A DNA stretch of 64,000 nucleotides from Rhodocyclales bacterium (lineage in GTDB: Bacteria > Pseudomonadota > Gammaproteobacteria > Burkholderiales > Rhodocyclaceae). A program made the translations under genes and the position numbers. The notes under the pieces were generated by a model. The model made no database searches, was not told the origin of the DNA, and saw only the letters and a program-made list of their open reading frames with translations. The stretch covers positions 310,001-374,000 of the forward strand of contig JAQGMF010000010.1 in the NCBI GenBank assembly GCA_028292505.1, written 5' to 3'. Below, in pieces: positions 15,105-22,772 of this stretch (the stretch's first letter is position 1; the number at the start of each line of letters is the position of its first letter).

Positions 15105-16733
15105 TCATAACAAACGCCGTGCCGCGACCTCGCCCCACCACGCCGCCTCCTCGAACACCGAATAGCCCGACAGATCGCTGTGCGCGAACTGCAACGGGCC
15201 GTCGACCTCGCGCAGCGCCAGCAAGCCTTTATTGCTGAGGTAACCCGGCGTCGGGCTGGCCATGCCATGACCGCGCAAGGTGATGTCCACCCGCTCGACG
15301 CAGGGCCACAGGTGTTCGTAAGCCATGCTCAGGTCGCCCGCCGCACGTCCCAGCAATTCGGTAGGCGTGGCCGTCTCCAACCAGCGCCGCATCTCTTGTG
15401 GCGAGCGCTCGCTGAGCGCGTCGTAGGCGCTGAACACCGTGTATTCGGGTCGTGCCACGCGGATCAGCTGGTGCGTCGCCACCACGTAGCCCAGGCCCTT
15501 GCCCGCGTATATGACATTGTCCCAAGCCAGCGGCGATTTGGCGCGCTCTTCGGGAAAGCGGCGCATCAGAAAATTAGCAATCATCCATGGCGCGCTCTGC
15601 GGCAGATGCGTCGCTGCATCGAAGCCGAAGCCGGGCATATCGTTCACCACGTGCGCGGCGACGTGCAATGGCATCGCGCAGATCGCATGACGTGCGCGTA
15701 TGCGCAGCGTGCGCGAAGCGCCACCTTCTTGCTGAACGATCAGCGCCTCGACACCCTTGCCTTTGAGTTGAACACTCGCGGCGAAGCCCGACATCCTGCG
15801 CGGTGCAGTCCTGTCATCGAGGCGCGAACCGGCCGCGAAGCCGATGCGCGCACGCAGCGCACGCACGAGACTCTGCAAACCATCCGGCCAGGTCAGCACC
15901 GCGCCGGGCTCCGCATTGCGCGCCTCGCCGGCACGGCTGGCGAAGTAGTGCAGACCGGCGTAGGCGGAGATGCGCTCGTAGCCCGCGCCGTAGTCGTCGC
16001 GGCAGGCGTAATTGGCATACCAGTGCAGCGCGGCGGAACGGTAACCCTCCCGTGTCAGCCAGTCGCGAAAACTCAGCTTGTCCAGCATGCGCCACTGCGC
16101 ATCCTGCGAGGACAGGGCTACCGGAATCGCAAAAGCGCGACGGCCATCGCTACCGACAGCAGATTTGAGCTGCTCGATGGTGCGGGCGAAGCGTTGATGC
16201 TCGGCTCGCTGTGCCGGCGCATCGACCTCGTCCGGCAACAAATCCTCGTACCATTTGCCCGCACGCAGCAGGCGCTCCTGCGGCGTGTGCACCAATACGC
16301 GTTCGTCGAACTCGGGCTGCCTGCCGTAGGCGTCGCCGACTATGACACCAACATCCTGCAGCATTTCGCGCACATGTCGCGACTCCATCGACGGCAGCGG
16401 CAGGTAGTGCGCGCCGGTGGGGCAAGCCTGTCCCGCCATGCTGGCGCCAGCCGCGTTGCCATCCGGTTCGGGGCCTTCGACGACGATGAAATCGCGACGC
16501 CCTTCTTTGGCCAATCGCCAGGCAGCCGCGAGTCCGGCGGCACCGCTACCGATTATGACGATGTCACAGTCGATGTCTGCTGAAGGCGGCGGCAGCTTCG
16601 CCGCATCGCGCAGCGCGTGTCCCTGCGCCATGCCGGGCATGAAGATCCGCACCGGCGGATCTTGCCATGGCAAGCGGCCGCAGCCCGACAACGTGCTTGC
16701 GGCGCTGGCACAGAGAAACTCCCGCCGTTTCAC
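15105..16733 (-). CDS. FAD-dependent amine-oxidase-like oxidoreductase, Tat/lipoprotein-type N-terminus
   Basis: 542-residue flavoprotein. It opens with MKRREFLCAS, resembling a twin-arginine signal, and has a lipobox LSGC at Cys18, so a Tat-exported lipoprotein is plausible. The dinucleotide-binding loop GSGAAG (62-67) in DIVIIGSGAAGLAAAWRLA binds FAD. The C-terminal region (GPLQFAHSDLSGYSVFEEAA) resembles the flavin-binding end of NAD(P)-binding/flavin amine oxidases. Its start overlaps the stop of the membrane spermidine synthase by 4 bases. In this polyamine context an amine- or polyamine-oxidising role is plausible but not shown. Confidence 0.8.
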   Translation of the reverse strand: MKRREFLCASAASTLSGCGRLPWQDPPVRIFMPGMAQGHALRDAAKLPPPSADIDCDIVIIGSGAAGLAAAWRLAKEGRRDFIVVEGPEPDGNAAGASMAGQACPTGAHYLPLPSMESRHVREMLQDVGVIVGDAYGRQPEFDERVLVHTPQERLLRAGKWYEDLLPDEVDAPAQRAEHQRFARTIEQLKSAVGSDGRRAFAIPVALSSQDAQWRMLDKLSFRDWLTREGYRSAALHWYANYACRDDYGAGYERISAYAGLHYFASRAGEARNAEPGAVLTWPDGLQSLVRALRARIGFAAGSRLDDRTAPRRMSGFAASVQLKGKGVEALIVQQEGGASRTLRIRARHAICAMPLHVAAHVVNDMPGFGFDAATHLPQSAPWMIANFLMRRFPEERAKSPLAWDNVIYAGKGLGYVVATHQLIRVARPEYTVFSAYDALSERSPQEMRRWLETATPTELLGRAAGDLSMAYEHLWPCVERVDITLRGHGMASPTPGYLSNKGLLALREVDGPLQFAHSDLSGYSVFEEAAWWGEVAARRLL

Positions 16734-18241
16734 CGGATCACCCGATGCCAGTCCTGTTCGAAATAATGAACCAGCGCCTGGTTGTTGAGCCGGTTCGGCT
16801 CGACATCAGGCGCCAGCATGTCGGCTGGAAAGTGAAACATCTCGCGCGTGCTCGACGCGTCGAGAAAATGCATGGGCACGTCGTAGTGATCGGGTTGCGT
16901 GAAACTGTCGTGGCGACTTGCCAGCACATAGCCCCACTCGCCGAAAGAAGGCACGTTGACGTGATACGGCCAAGTGTAGAAACCCGCTTCGCGCAGCGTG
17001 GCGACGACGCACCAGAAAGCATGTGGCGCGAAGTACGGCGAGGTCGATTGCACGACAACGTAGCCATGCTCAGCCAGATGTTTGCTCACCAGCCGGTACA
17101 TCGGCACGGAGTAGAGCTTGCCGAGCGCGAAGTTCGACGGGTCGGGCAGATCGATGACAATGGCATCATAGGAATGCGCGTCGGTTTCCAGCCACTGTCC
17201 CGCATCGGCATTGATGACATGTACGCGCGGATTGGTCAGCGCGTGTTCATTGATCGCCGTCAGCTCCGCCGAGGTCGAGAACAGGTGCGTCATCGCCGGG
17301 TCGAGATCCACCAGCGTGACATGTTCGAGCGTCTTGTATTTGAGCAGCTCGCGCACCGCCAGCCCGTCGCCACCACCGAGCACCAGCACGCTGCGCGCGC
17401 CGGGCAGCGATTGCATGGCGGGATGAATCAGCGCTTCGTGATAACGGTGCTCGTCGCGTGTCGAGAACTGCAGGTTGCCATTGAGATAAAGACGCAGATC
17501 GTCCTGCCAGCGCGTGATCACCATGCGTTGATAAGGCGTGGTCTCGGCATGCACGATCTGGTCGCCGAAAACGCTCTGCTCGGCCCAGCGCGTCAGTTGC
17601 GAGGAAAACGCCAGGGCGCCGATGAGCATGATTACGACGATAGCGCCGCGCAGCCGTATGCCGCGCGTGCCCTTGATCTCCTTGTCGAATACCCGCGCCG
17701 TCAACAGCGCCACACCGGCGTTGAGCAGGCCGAAAAGCAGTGCTGTGCGCGACATGCCCAGACGCGGCGCTAGCACCAGCGGAAACAGCAAGGACACGAC
17801 GAGTGCGCCAAGATAATCGAAGGTCAGCACGCGGCTCACCATCTCGCGCATCTCGGCCTTGCGGCCATACAGCACGCGCATGACGAGTGGGATTTCCATG
17901 CCGACCAACACGCCGACAACAAACACCAGCGCATACAGCACCGTGCGGAACGGCGCCGAAGCCCAGGCGAAAATGGCGAATAGCAAAGTGGCCGACAAGC
18001 CGCCGATGATGCCGACCAGCAACTCCACGTCGATGAAGCACGCCAGCGCGTCCTCGTCCTTCACGTAGCGCGACAGGTGCGAACCGACGCCCATGGCAAA
18101 CAGGTAGCAGCCGATGATGGACGAGAACTGCAGCACTGTGTCGCCGAGCAGATAGCTCGCCAGCGCACCGGCGATAAGCTCGTAAGCGAGTCCGCAGGAG
18201 GCGACGATGAAAACGGAAAGAATCAGTATGCGATCGCGCAT
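16730..18241 (-). CDS. Membrane-embedded spermidine synthase-like aminopropyltransferase
   Basis: 503 residues with two parts. Residues 1-215 hold about seven transmembrane helices (for example LSVFIVASCGLAYELIAGAL and VLYALVFVVGVLVGMEIPLV). Residues 225-500 form a spermidine synthase domain with the AdoMet/dcAdoMet loop VLVLGGGDG (286-293), VDLDPAM (311-317) and the active-site segment DAIVIDLPDPSN (359-370). It would transfer aminopropyl groups from decarboxylated AdoMet at the inner membrane surface. SpeD, the donor-making enzyme, is encoded in the divergent arm at 22276. It is long compared with soluble SpeE (about 290). The acceptor is unknown. Confidence 0.87.
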   Translation of the reverse strand: MRDRILILSVFIVASCGLAYELIAGALASYLLGDTVLQFSSIIGCYLFAMGVGSHLSRYVKDEDALACFIDVELLVGIIGGLSATLLFAIFAWASAPFRTVLYALVFVVGVLVGMEIPLVMRVLYGRKAEMREMVSRVLTFDYLGALVVSLLFPLVLAPRLGMSRTALLFGLLNAGVALLTARVFDKEIKGTRGIRLRGAIVVIMLIGALAFSSQLTRWAEQSVFGDQIVHAETTPYQRMVITRWQDDLRLYLNGNLQFSTRDEHRYHEALIHPAMQSLPGARSVLVLGGGDGLAVRELLKYKTLEHVTLVDLDPAMTHLFSTSAELTAINEHALTNPRVHVINADAGQWLETDAHSYDAIVIDLPDPSNFALGKLYSVPMYRLVSKHLAEHGYVVVQSTSPYFAPHAFWCVVATLREAGFYTWPYHVNVPSFGEWGYVLASRHDSFTQPDHYDVPMHFLDASSTREMFHFPADMLAPDVEPNRLNNQALVHYFEQDWHRVIR

Positions 18242-18265
18242 ATGGAAGCCGGCTATCTACTTGGT

Positions 18266-18290
18266 CGTCATTCCCGCGAAAGCGGGTACA
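18266..18290. repeat. Dispersed palindromic repeat, family C (single unit)
   Basis: CGTCATTCCCGCGAAAGCGGG is one half of the CGTCATTCC-type palindrome found also at 53053, 54359 and 60221. It lies in the divergent gap between the spermidine synthase and DUF350 genes. Confidence 0.6.
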
Positions 18291-18368
18291 TTTCATCCGA
18301 ACGCACTTGCACACCCAATAAGCGCTTGCTAGTCTGCGACAGCGTTGGAAGGCAAACGGGAGACGGCA

Positions 18369-18761
18369 ATGGTATTACAACAACTCTACGCATACCTGAT
18401 TCATCTACTCGCCGGGCTGGCCGTGGTCGGCGTTTTCGTGGCGGTCTATCTGCAAGTGACACCGTTCCGCGAGATTCAACTGATCTGCGATGGCGGCACC
18501 GCCGCTGCCCTGTCTCTTGCTGGCGCCACACTGGGTTTCGCGCTGACCGTCGCCTCAAGCATTTTGCATAACGACACTTTTCTCATGTTCCTGTTCTGGG
18601 CAGCATGCAGCGCTGCCGTGCAGGTCGTGGCCTACGCCCTGGTCTCGCGCAGCCTGCCCGGCCTCAACGCGGCACTGGAGAACAATAACGTCGCCATGGG
18701 CGGGCTGATGGGGGTCGTGTCGCTGGTCGTCGGCATCATCAATGCCGCAGCCCTGTCGTAA
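18369..18761 (+). CDS. DUF350 family membrane protein
   Basis: 130-residue protein with four predicted transmembrane helices, the DUF350 (YjfL-like) arrangement of two internal repeats: LIHLLAGLAVVGVFVAVYLQ, ALSLAGATLGFALTVASSIL, FLFWAACSAAVQVVAYALVS and GLMGVVSLVVGIINAAA. GGGAGA precedes ATG 18369. It opens the rightward arm of the polyamine/membrane cluster. In enterobacteria the related yjfL stands beside PspA-like and glutathionylspermidine synthase-like genes, an independent link of DUF350 with polyamines. Function unknown. Confidence 0.88.
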   Translation: MVLQQLYAYLIHLLAGLAVVGVFVAVYLQVTPFREIQLICDGGTAAALSLAGATLGFALTVASSILHNDTFLMFLFWAACSAAVQVVAYALVSRSLPGLNAALENNNVAMGGLMGVVSLVVGIINAAALS

Positions 18762-18802
18762 CCCCGCAAAGTTTCTGCAACACCACATTTAGGAGAGCCA
18801 TC

Positions 18803-19804
18803 ATGGGTCTGGGCGATTTCATCAAGAAGCAGTTTATCGACATCCTGCAATGGACCGAGGACAGCGAAGGCGTGCTCGCCTGGCGTTACCCGATGGCCGA
18901 CATGGAAATCCAGAATGGCGCGAGCCTGACGGTGCGCGAATCGCAGATGGCCATTTTCGTGAACGAGGGCAAAGTCGCCGACGTGTTCGGGCCGGGCATG
19001 CACAAGCTCACCACGCAGACCCTGCCGGTGCTCACCTACCTGAAGAACTGGGACAAGCTTTTCGAGTCGCCCTTCAAGTCCGATCTCTACTTTTTCAGCA
19101 CGCGCCTGCAGCTGAGCCGCAAGTGGGGCACGCCACAAGCCATCACTATCCGCGACAAGGATTTCGGCATGGTGCGCTTGCGCGCTTTCGGCATGTATTC
19201 GTACAAGCTGAGCGACCCGAAGAAGTTCTACAGTGAAATCAGCGGCACGCGCGAGCTGTACACGCGCGATCAGCTCGAAGAACAATTGCGCAACCTCGTC
19301 GTGTCCACCATGACATCGACATTAGGCAGCGCCGAGCTGCCCTTCCTCGACATGGCTGCCAACCAGGGTCTGATGTCGGAGAAGATGAAGGAACACATGA
19401 CGCCGGTGTTCGAACAATATGGCCTGGCGCTGGACAACTACGCGGTGGAAAACATCTCGCTGCCAGAAGAACTGCAGAAAGCAATCGACACGCGTATTTC
19501 GATGGGCATGATGGGCGATATGGGCAAGTTCACCCAATACCAGGTGGCCAGCAGTATTCCACTGGCGGCGCAGAATGAAGGCAGCATAGCCGGGGTGGGC
19601 GCGGGCCTCGCGGCAGGCGTCGGCATGGGGCAGGTGATGGCCGATGCGATGCGCTCCAGCCTCAATCCGGCTGCCGGCGCGCCTGCGGCCGAGGCGCCGG
19701 AAGTGCGTCTGGAAAAGCTCAAGGGTATGCTCGACAAAGGGCTGATCTCACAAGCCGATTATGACAATGCCAAGGCAGAGATTCTTAAAAAATTAGTCGG
19801 GTAA
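18803..19804 (+). CDS. SPFH-domain protein with C-terminal SHOCT motif
   Basis: 333 residues of the SPFH/virion-core-like (YdjI-type) family. The SPFH domain spans about residues 20-220, including SLTVRESQMAIFVNEGKVAD, FGPGMHKLTTQTLPVLTYLK and VRLRAFGMYSYKLSDPKKFY. A Gly/Ala-rich linker follows (GSIAGVGAGLAAGVGMGQVM). The C-terminal 30 residues, RLEKLKGMLDKGLISQADYD onwards, are a SHOCT motif used for oligomerisation. There is no transmembrane helix, so it is probably a membrane-peripheral scaffold. It lies 41 bases after the DUF350 gene with AGGAGA upstream, in the same operon. Confidence 0.88.
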   Translation: MGLGDFIKKQFIDILQWTEDSEGVLAWRYPMADMEIQNGASLTVRESQMAIFVNEGKVADVFGPGMHKLTTQTLPVLTYLKNWDKLFESPFKSDLYFFSTRLQLSRKWGTPQAITIRDKDFGMVRLRAFGMYSYKLSDPKKFYSEISGTRELYTRDQLEEQLRNLVVSTMTSTLGSAELPFLDMAANQGLMSEKMKEHMTPVFEQYGLALDNYAVENISLPEELQKAIDTRISMGMMGDMGKFTQYQVASSIPLAAQNEGSIAGVGAGLAAGVGMGQVMADAMRSSLNPAAGAPAAEAPEVRLEKLKGMLDKGLISQADYDNAKAEILKKLVG

Positions 19805-19849
19805 CACTGTGGTGGTTCTGAGAATTCGTATTGGCACGGGGGAGATGTC

Positions 19850-20590
19850 ATGCCGTTGATCGCCATCCTGGTTCTGCTCATCCAGGTTTCTTTTGCATTT
19901 CACGCGCTGAAAACCGGCCGGCCTTACTGGTGGGTTTTCGTCATCATGAGTTTCCCGGTGATGGGCTGCTTGATCTACTACTTCACCGAAGTCTTTCCGA
20001 ACTCGCGTGAGCACCGCAACGCGCACAAAACTGCGCGCAAGATCGTCAGGGCGTTGAAGCCGGACGCGGAACTGCATCGTCGCGCGGAGGAGCTGGAGAT
20101 ATGCGGCAGCGTCGATAACAAGATTGCACTGGCGCTGGAATGCATGAATCATCAGATGTATGACGATGCGGTAAAGCTGTACGAAAGTTGCCTGCAAGGC
20201 GCATTCCAGACGGATGGCGCTTTGCTGTTCGGCTTGGCTCGCGCCGCCGTCGAAGCGGCGGACTGGAACAAGGCCACAGTAACCATTGCGCGCATCAAGG
20301 CCGTCGCGCCGACGCTGCGCCCACAAGAAGTTCGTCTGCTCGAAGCGCGCATTCTGGAGGGTCAGGGCAACACCGATGCGGCGCTCGCCATATATCGCGA
20401 ACTGGTGCCGGTATTCGTCGGCTTCGAAGCGCATTGCCGATATGGCGACTTGCTTTCGCGCCTGGGACAACACGAAGCGGCGAGTCATGTTTTCGATGAA
20501 GTGATCAAACGCGCCAAGCGCTTCAAATCGGCGATTGATGAAGAGCAGGAGTGGGTTTCGTTTGCGCGACGATCCATCGTCAATTCATGA
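19850..20590 (+). CDS. Membrane-anchored TPR protein
   Basis: 246 residues. The N-terminus carries two hydrophobic helices (LIAILVLLIQVSFAFHALKT and WWVFVIMSFPVMGCLIYYFT) in the PLDc_N-like arrangement. The rest is cytoplasmic tetratricopeptide-type helix pairs (KIALALECMNHQMYDDAVKL, ARAAVEAADWNKATVTIARI, EARILEGQGNTDAALAIYRE, YGDLLSRLGQHEAASHVFDE). It probably serves as a protein-binding adaptor at the membrane for the SPFH and DUF4178 partners. It is 45 bases downstream of the SPFH gene. No enzymatic motif is visible. Confidence 0.8.
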   Translation: MPLIAILVLLIQVSFAFHALKTGRPYWWVFVIMSFPVMGCLIYYFTEVFPNSREHRNAHKTARKIVRALKPDAELHRRAEELEICGSVDNKIALALECMNHQMYDDAVKLYESCLQGAFQTDGALLFGLARAAVEAADWNKATVTIARIKAVAPTLRPQEVRLLEARILEGQGNTDAALAIYRELVPVFVGFEAHCRYGDLLSRLGQHEAASHVFDEVIKRAKRFKSAIDEEQEWVSFARRSIVNS

Positions 20591-20627
20591 AGTCCGTGAC
20601 AGCGCGCTCGGCCTGAGCGCCAAATCT

Positions 20628-22124
20628 ATGTACCAGATCGCCTGCCCCAGTTGTGGAGCACAAGTCGCGTTTCGTTCAGCCGCCTCGGTCATGGCGGTGT
20701 GCGCCTATTGCCAGAGCACGCTACTGCGCGATGCCGATTCGGTGCGCGACATCGGCAAGATGTCGGCAGTGCTGGAAGACTACTCGCCGATCCAGATCAA
20801 TACCGCTGGCATGTTCGAAGGCAAGCGCTTCACTGTCGTCGGGCGTATTCAATTGGAATACGAGGACGGTTACTGGAACGAATGGTATGCGCTGTTCGAC
20901 GACGGCACTGCATGCTGGCTATCCGATGCCTCGGGCAAGTACGCGCTGACGACTCAGTCGTCCGCCGTGCCGCAGGAAGTGCCGATCTTCGAGCGCATCC
21001 AGCCCGGCGGCCGCTTTGCTTTCGAGGGCGCGGGCTACGTCGCTTCGGACGTGCGCACTGCGCGCTGCACCGGCGGCCAGGGCGAGCTGCCCTTTAAGGT
21101 CGGCGAGGACTGGCAGGCCAAGGTCGCCGACTACCGCAGCGGCCCGCGCTTCCTCACGCTCGATTACTCCGACGGACCGGCGCCCGTCGCTTACGTCGGC
21201 AAAGCCGTGACGCTGGAGACGATGGCCTGCCAGTTGTTGCGCGAGGAAACGCAGATCGAGCAAAGCGCCGGCAAGCTGCGCGGCAGCACCGCCAACCTGG
21301 AGTGCCCGAACTGTGGCGCATCGATTGCCTACCGGCCGGGCATCGCGCAACACCTCGTCTGCCAGACTTGTCACGCGGAAGTCGCGGCACGCGCCGGACA
21401 GGCCGAAGTACTGGCGAAGAATGAGGAACTCGAACAGCGCACGACCACGCTCGCACTCGGTGACATCGCCAAGATTGGTGGCGCGGCCTGGACTCTCATC
21501 GGCCTCATGGAGTGCCGCGAAACGGGCAGCACGGAAGAGGCATCGACCTGGGTCGAATACCTGCTGTATCACCCGCAGAAAGGCTTTCAATGGATCGTCG
21601 AAAGCATGGAGGGCTGGGACCTGGTGACGGTGCTCGATGAGTGGCCTGAAGCGGCAGGCAATGGCCAGCTCAGGCTGCGCGGACAGGTCTTCAGCAAGCT
21701 CTACGACTATGGTGCGGAAGTGATCTGGGCGGCAGGCGCCTTCAACTGGCGTGTACACATCGGCGATCGCGTTAGCATCAGCGATTTTAAACAAGGCAAT
21801 ATGACGCTCACCGCCGAGCGCAGCGCCAGCGAACTGAACTGGAGTCTAGCAAAACGCGTTGCCGCGCGCGATGTGCTCGGCTGGTTCGGCAAGGCGGCCG
21901 AAGCGGGAGGTTTGCCACGACAAACTGCCACGGTCAGCACCGGCGGCACGCGCGGCCAGTTGCGCACCGTTGCCTGGATATTCACAGCGCTGATCGTCGT
22001 GCTGAACATCCCCGTGCTGTTCTCCAGCGGCTTCGACAACATCGAGATCCCGTTCTTCGGCCTGATCGCTTTGTGGTTTCCTATCGGCAAGTTCGGCGGT
22101 TCCAGTGCGGGGGATGACGACTGA
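20628..22124 (+). CDS. DUF4178 protein with two zinc ribbons and C-terminal membrane helices
   Basis: 498 residues. Two zinc-ribbon pairs are visible: C6-C9/C25-C28 (CPSC...CAYC) and C226-C229/C245-C248 (CPNC...CQTC). Each precedes a DUF4178 beta-rich domain (about 50-215 and 270-420, for example IGGAAWTLIGLMECRETGST). The end is hydrophobic (VAWIFTALIVVLNIPVLF and IEIPFFGLIALWFPIGKF), so the protein is membrane-attached. ATG 20628 is the first Met upstream of the first zinc ribbon; the Shine-Dalgarno signal is weak. Its stop overlaps the next ATG (TGATG). No reaction is known for DUF4178; co-occurrence with SPFH, DUF350 and SpeD genes is the main clue. Confidence 0.85.
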   Translation: MYQIACPSCGAQVAFRSAASVMAVCAYCQSTLLRDADSVRDIGKMSAVLEDYSPIQINTAGMFEGKRFTVVGRIQLEYEDGYWNEWYALFDDGTACWLSDASGKYALTTQSSAVPQEVPIFERIQPGGRFAFEGAGYVASDVRTARCTGGQGELPFKVGEDWQAKVADYRSGPRFLTLDYSDGPAPVAYVGKAVTLETMACQLLREETQIEQSAGKLRGSTANLECPNCGASIAYRPGIAQHLVCQTCHAEVAARAGQAEVLAKNEELEQRTTTLALGDIAKIGGAAWTLIGLMECRETGSTEEASTWVEYLLYHPQKGFQWIVESMEGWDLVTVLDEWPEAAGNGQLRLRGQVFSKLYDYGAEVIWAAGAFNWRVHIGDRVSISDFKQGNMTLTAERSASELNWSLAKRVAARDVLGWFGKAAEAGGLPRQTATVSTGGTRGQLRTVAWIFTALIVVLNIPVLFSSGFDNIEIPFFGLIALWFPIGKFGGSSAGDDD

Positions 22125-22279
22125 TGTGGCGCTTCCTCTACATCATTTATGCCATTGTCGTCACAGTCGCGACGACAAGTCTCAATGGCATAGCCAACGG
22201 CAGGGGCTCCAGCTATCGCAGCTGGGGCGGATCGAGCTACGGCAGTGGCTATTCCGGCGGCGGCTCGTTCCATAAATGA
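22124..22279 (+). CDS. 51-residue membrane-anchored Gly/Ser/Tyr-rich small protein
   Basis: A short gene locked between DUF4178 and speD. Its ATG overlaps the DUF4178 stop (TGATG), and its TGA overlaps the speD ATG (ATGA). It encodes an N-terminal hydrophobic helix (MWRFLYIIYAIVVTVATTSL) and a low-complexity tail rich in Gly, Ser and Tyr (SYRSWGGSSYGSGYSGGGSF) ending in HK. Coupling on both sides argues strongly that it is translated. The tail resembles those of small proteins that accompany DUF4178 genes. Function unknown; a flexible membrane-tethered partner of the cluster is likely. Confidence 0.8.
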   Translation: MWRFLYIIYAIVVTVATTSLNGIANGRGSSYRSWGGSSYGSGYSGGGSFHK

Positions 22280-22659
22280 CAACCGCAACGACGCTCGGCC
22301 AGCACCTATTGCTCGATCTGAACGGCGTGTCTTCCGCGCTATTGGGTGACACGGCGCAGATCGAAAATGTGCTGCGCGAAGCAGCGCGTCTTGCCGGCGC
22401 GACGCCGATCCATGCCCACTTCCATCACTTCGGGCCGGGCATGGGCGTAACCGGCGTACTGCTGTTACGCGAATCGCATATCAGCATCCACACCTGGCCG
22501 GAGCATGCCTTTGCGGCGGTGGATGTGTTCATGTGTGGTCAGGCGCAGCCGGGAGTAGCAACAGCGCACATTGCCGCAGCCTTTGCGGCAGCGTCGCATT
22601 CCATCAGGAAGCTCGATCGTGCCACGGCGTTCGCAAAGCAGGATTGTAGGTTGGGGTGA
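22276..22659 (+). CDS. speD: S-adenosylmethionine decarboxylase proenzyme
   Basis: 127-residue class 1B AdoMet decarboxylase that makes the aminopropyl donor for spermidine synthase. The self-processing serine is S67 in ESHISIHTWPE, giving the pyruvoyl group. H72 and C87 (DVFMCG) have exactly the spacing of the T. maritima enzyme (S63/H68/C83). It is coupled by ATGA to the 51-residue gene. The last residues (CRLG) and the stop codon are encoded by the left arm of the dispersed repeat at 22646-22748. The partner aminopropyltransferase is the membrane protein at 16730. Confidence 0.95.
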   Translation: MTTATTLGQHLLLDLNGVSSALLGDTAQIENVLREAARLAGATPIHAHFHHFGPGMGVTGVLLLRESHISIHTWPEHAFAAVDVFMCGQAQPGVATAHIAAAFAAASHSIRKLDRATAFAKQDCRLG

Positions 22660-22748
22660 GCGCAGCGATGCCCAACGCGAAACGTGGATCCAGATCTGTA
22701 CGATTTTAGAGACCGATGTTGGGCATCGCTGCGCTCACCCCAACCTAC
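22646..22748. repeat. Dispersed palindromic repeat, family A (31-bp perfect inverted arms)
   Basis: The left arm 22646-22676 (begins GTAGGTTGGGGTGAGCGCAG) and right arm 22718-22748 are perfect 31-bp inverted copies around a 41-bp centre. The left arm supplies the speD stop codon. A related, imperfect copy is at 44045-44127. It may act as a terminator between speD and the convergent gatB. Confidence 0.8.
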
Positions 22749-22772
22749 GAAGCGATTTCGTGATGGTTAATT

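Noticed and set aside
15180-16583. 467-residue plus-strand frame opposite the FAD oxidoreductase
   Set aside because: No domain and low-complexity Arg/Ala/Gln content; the minus frame has an FAD motif and overlaps its partner gene as expected.
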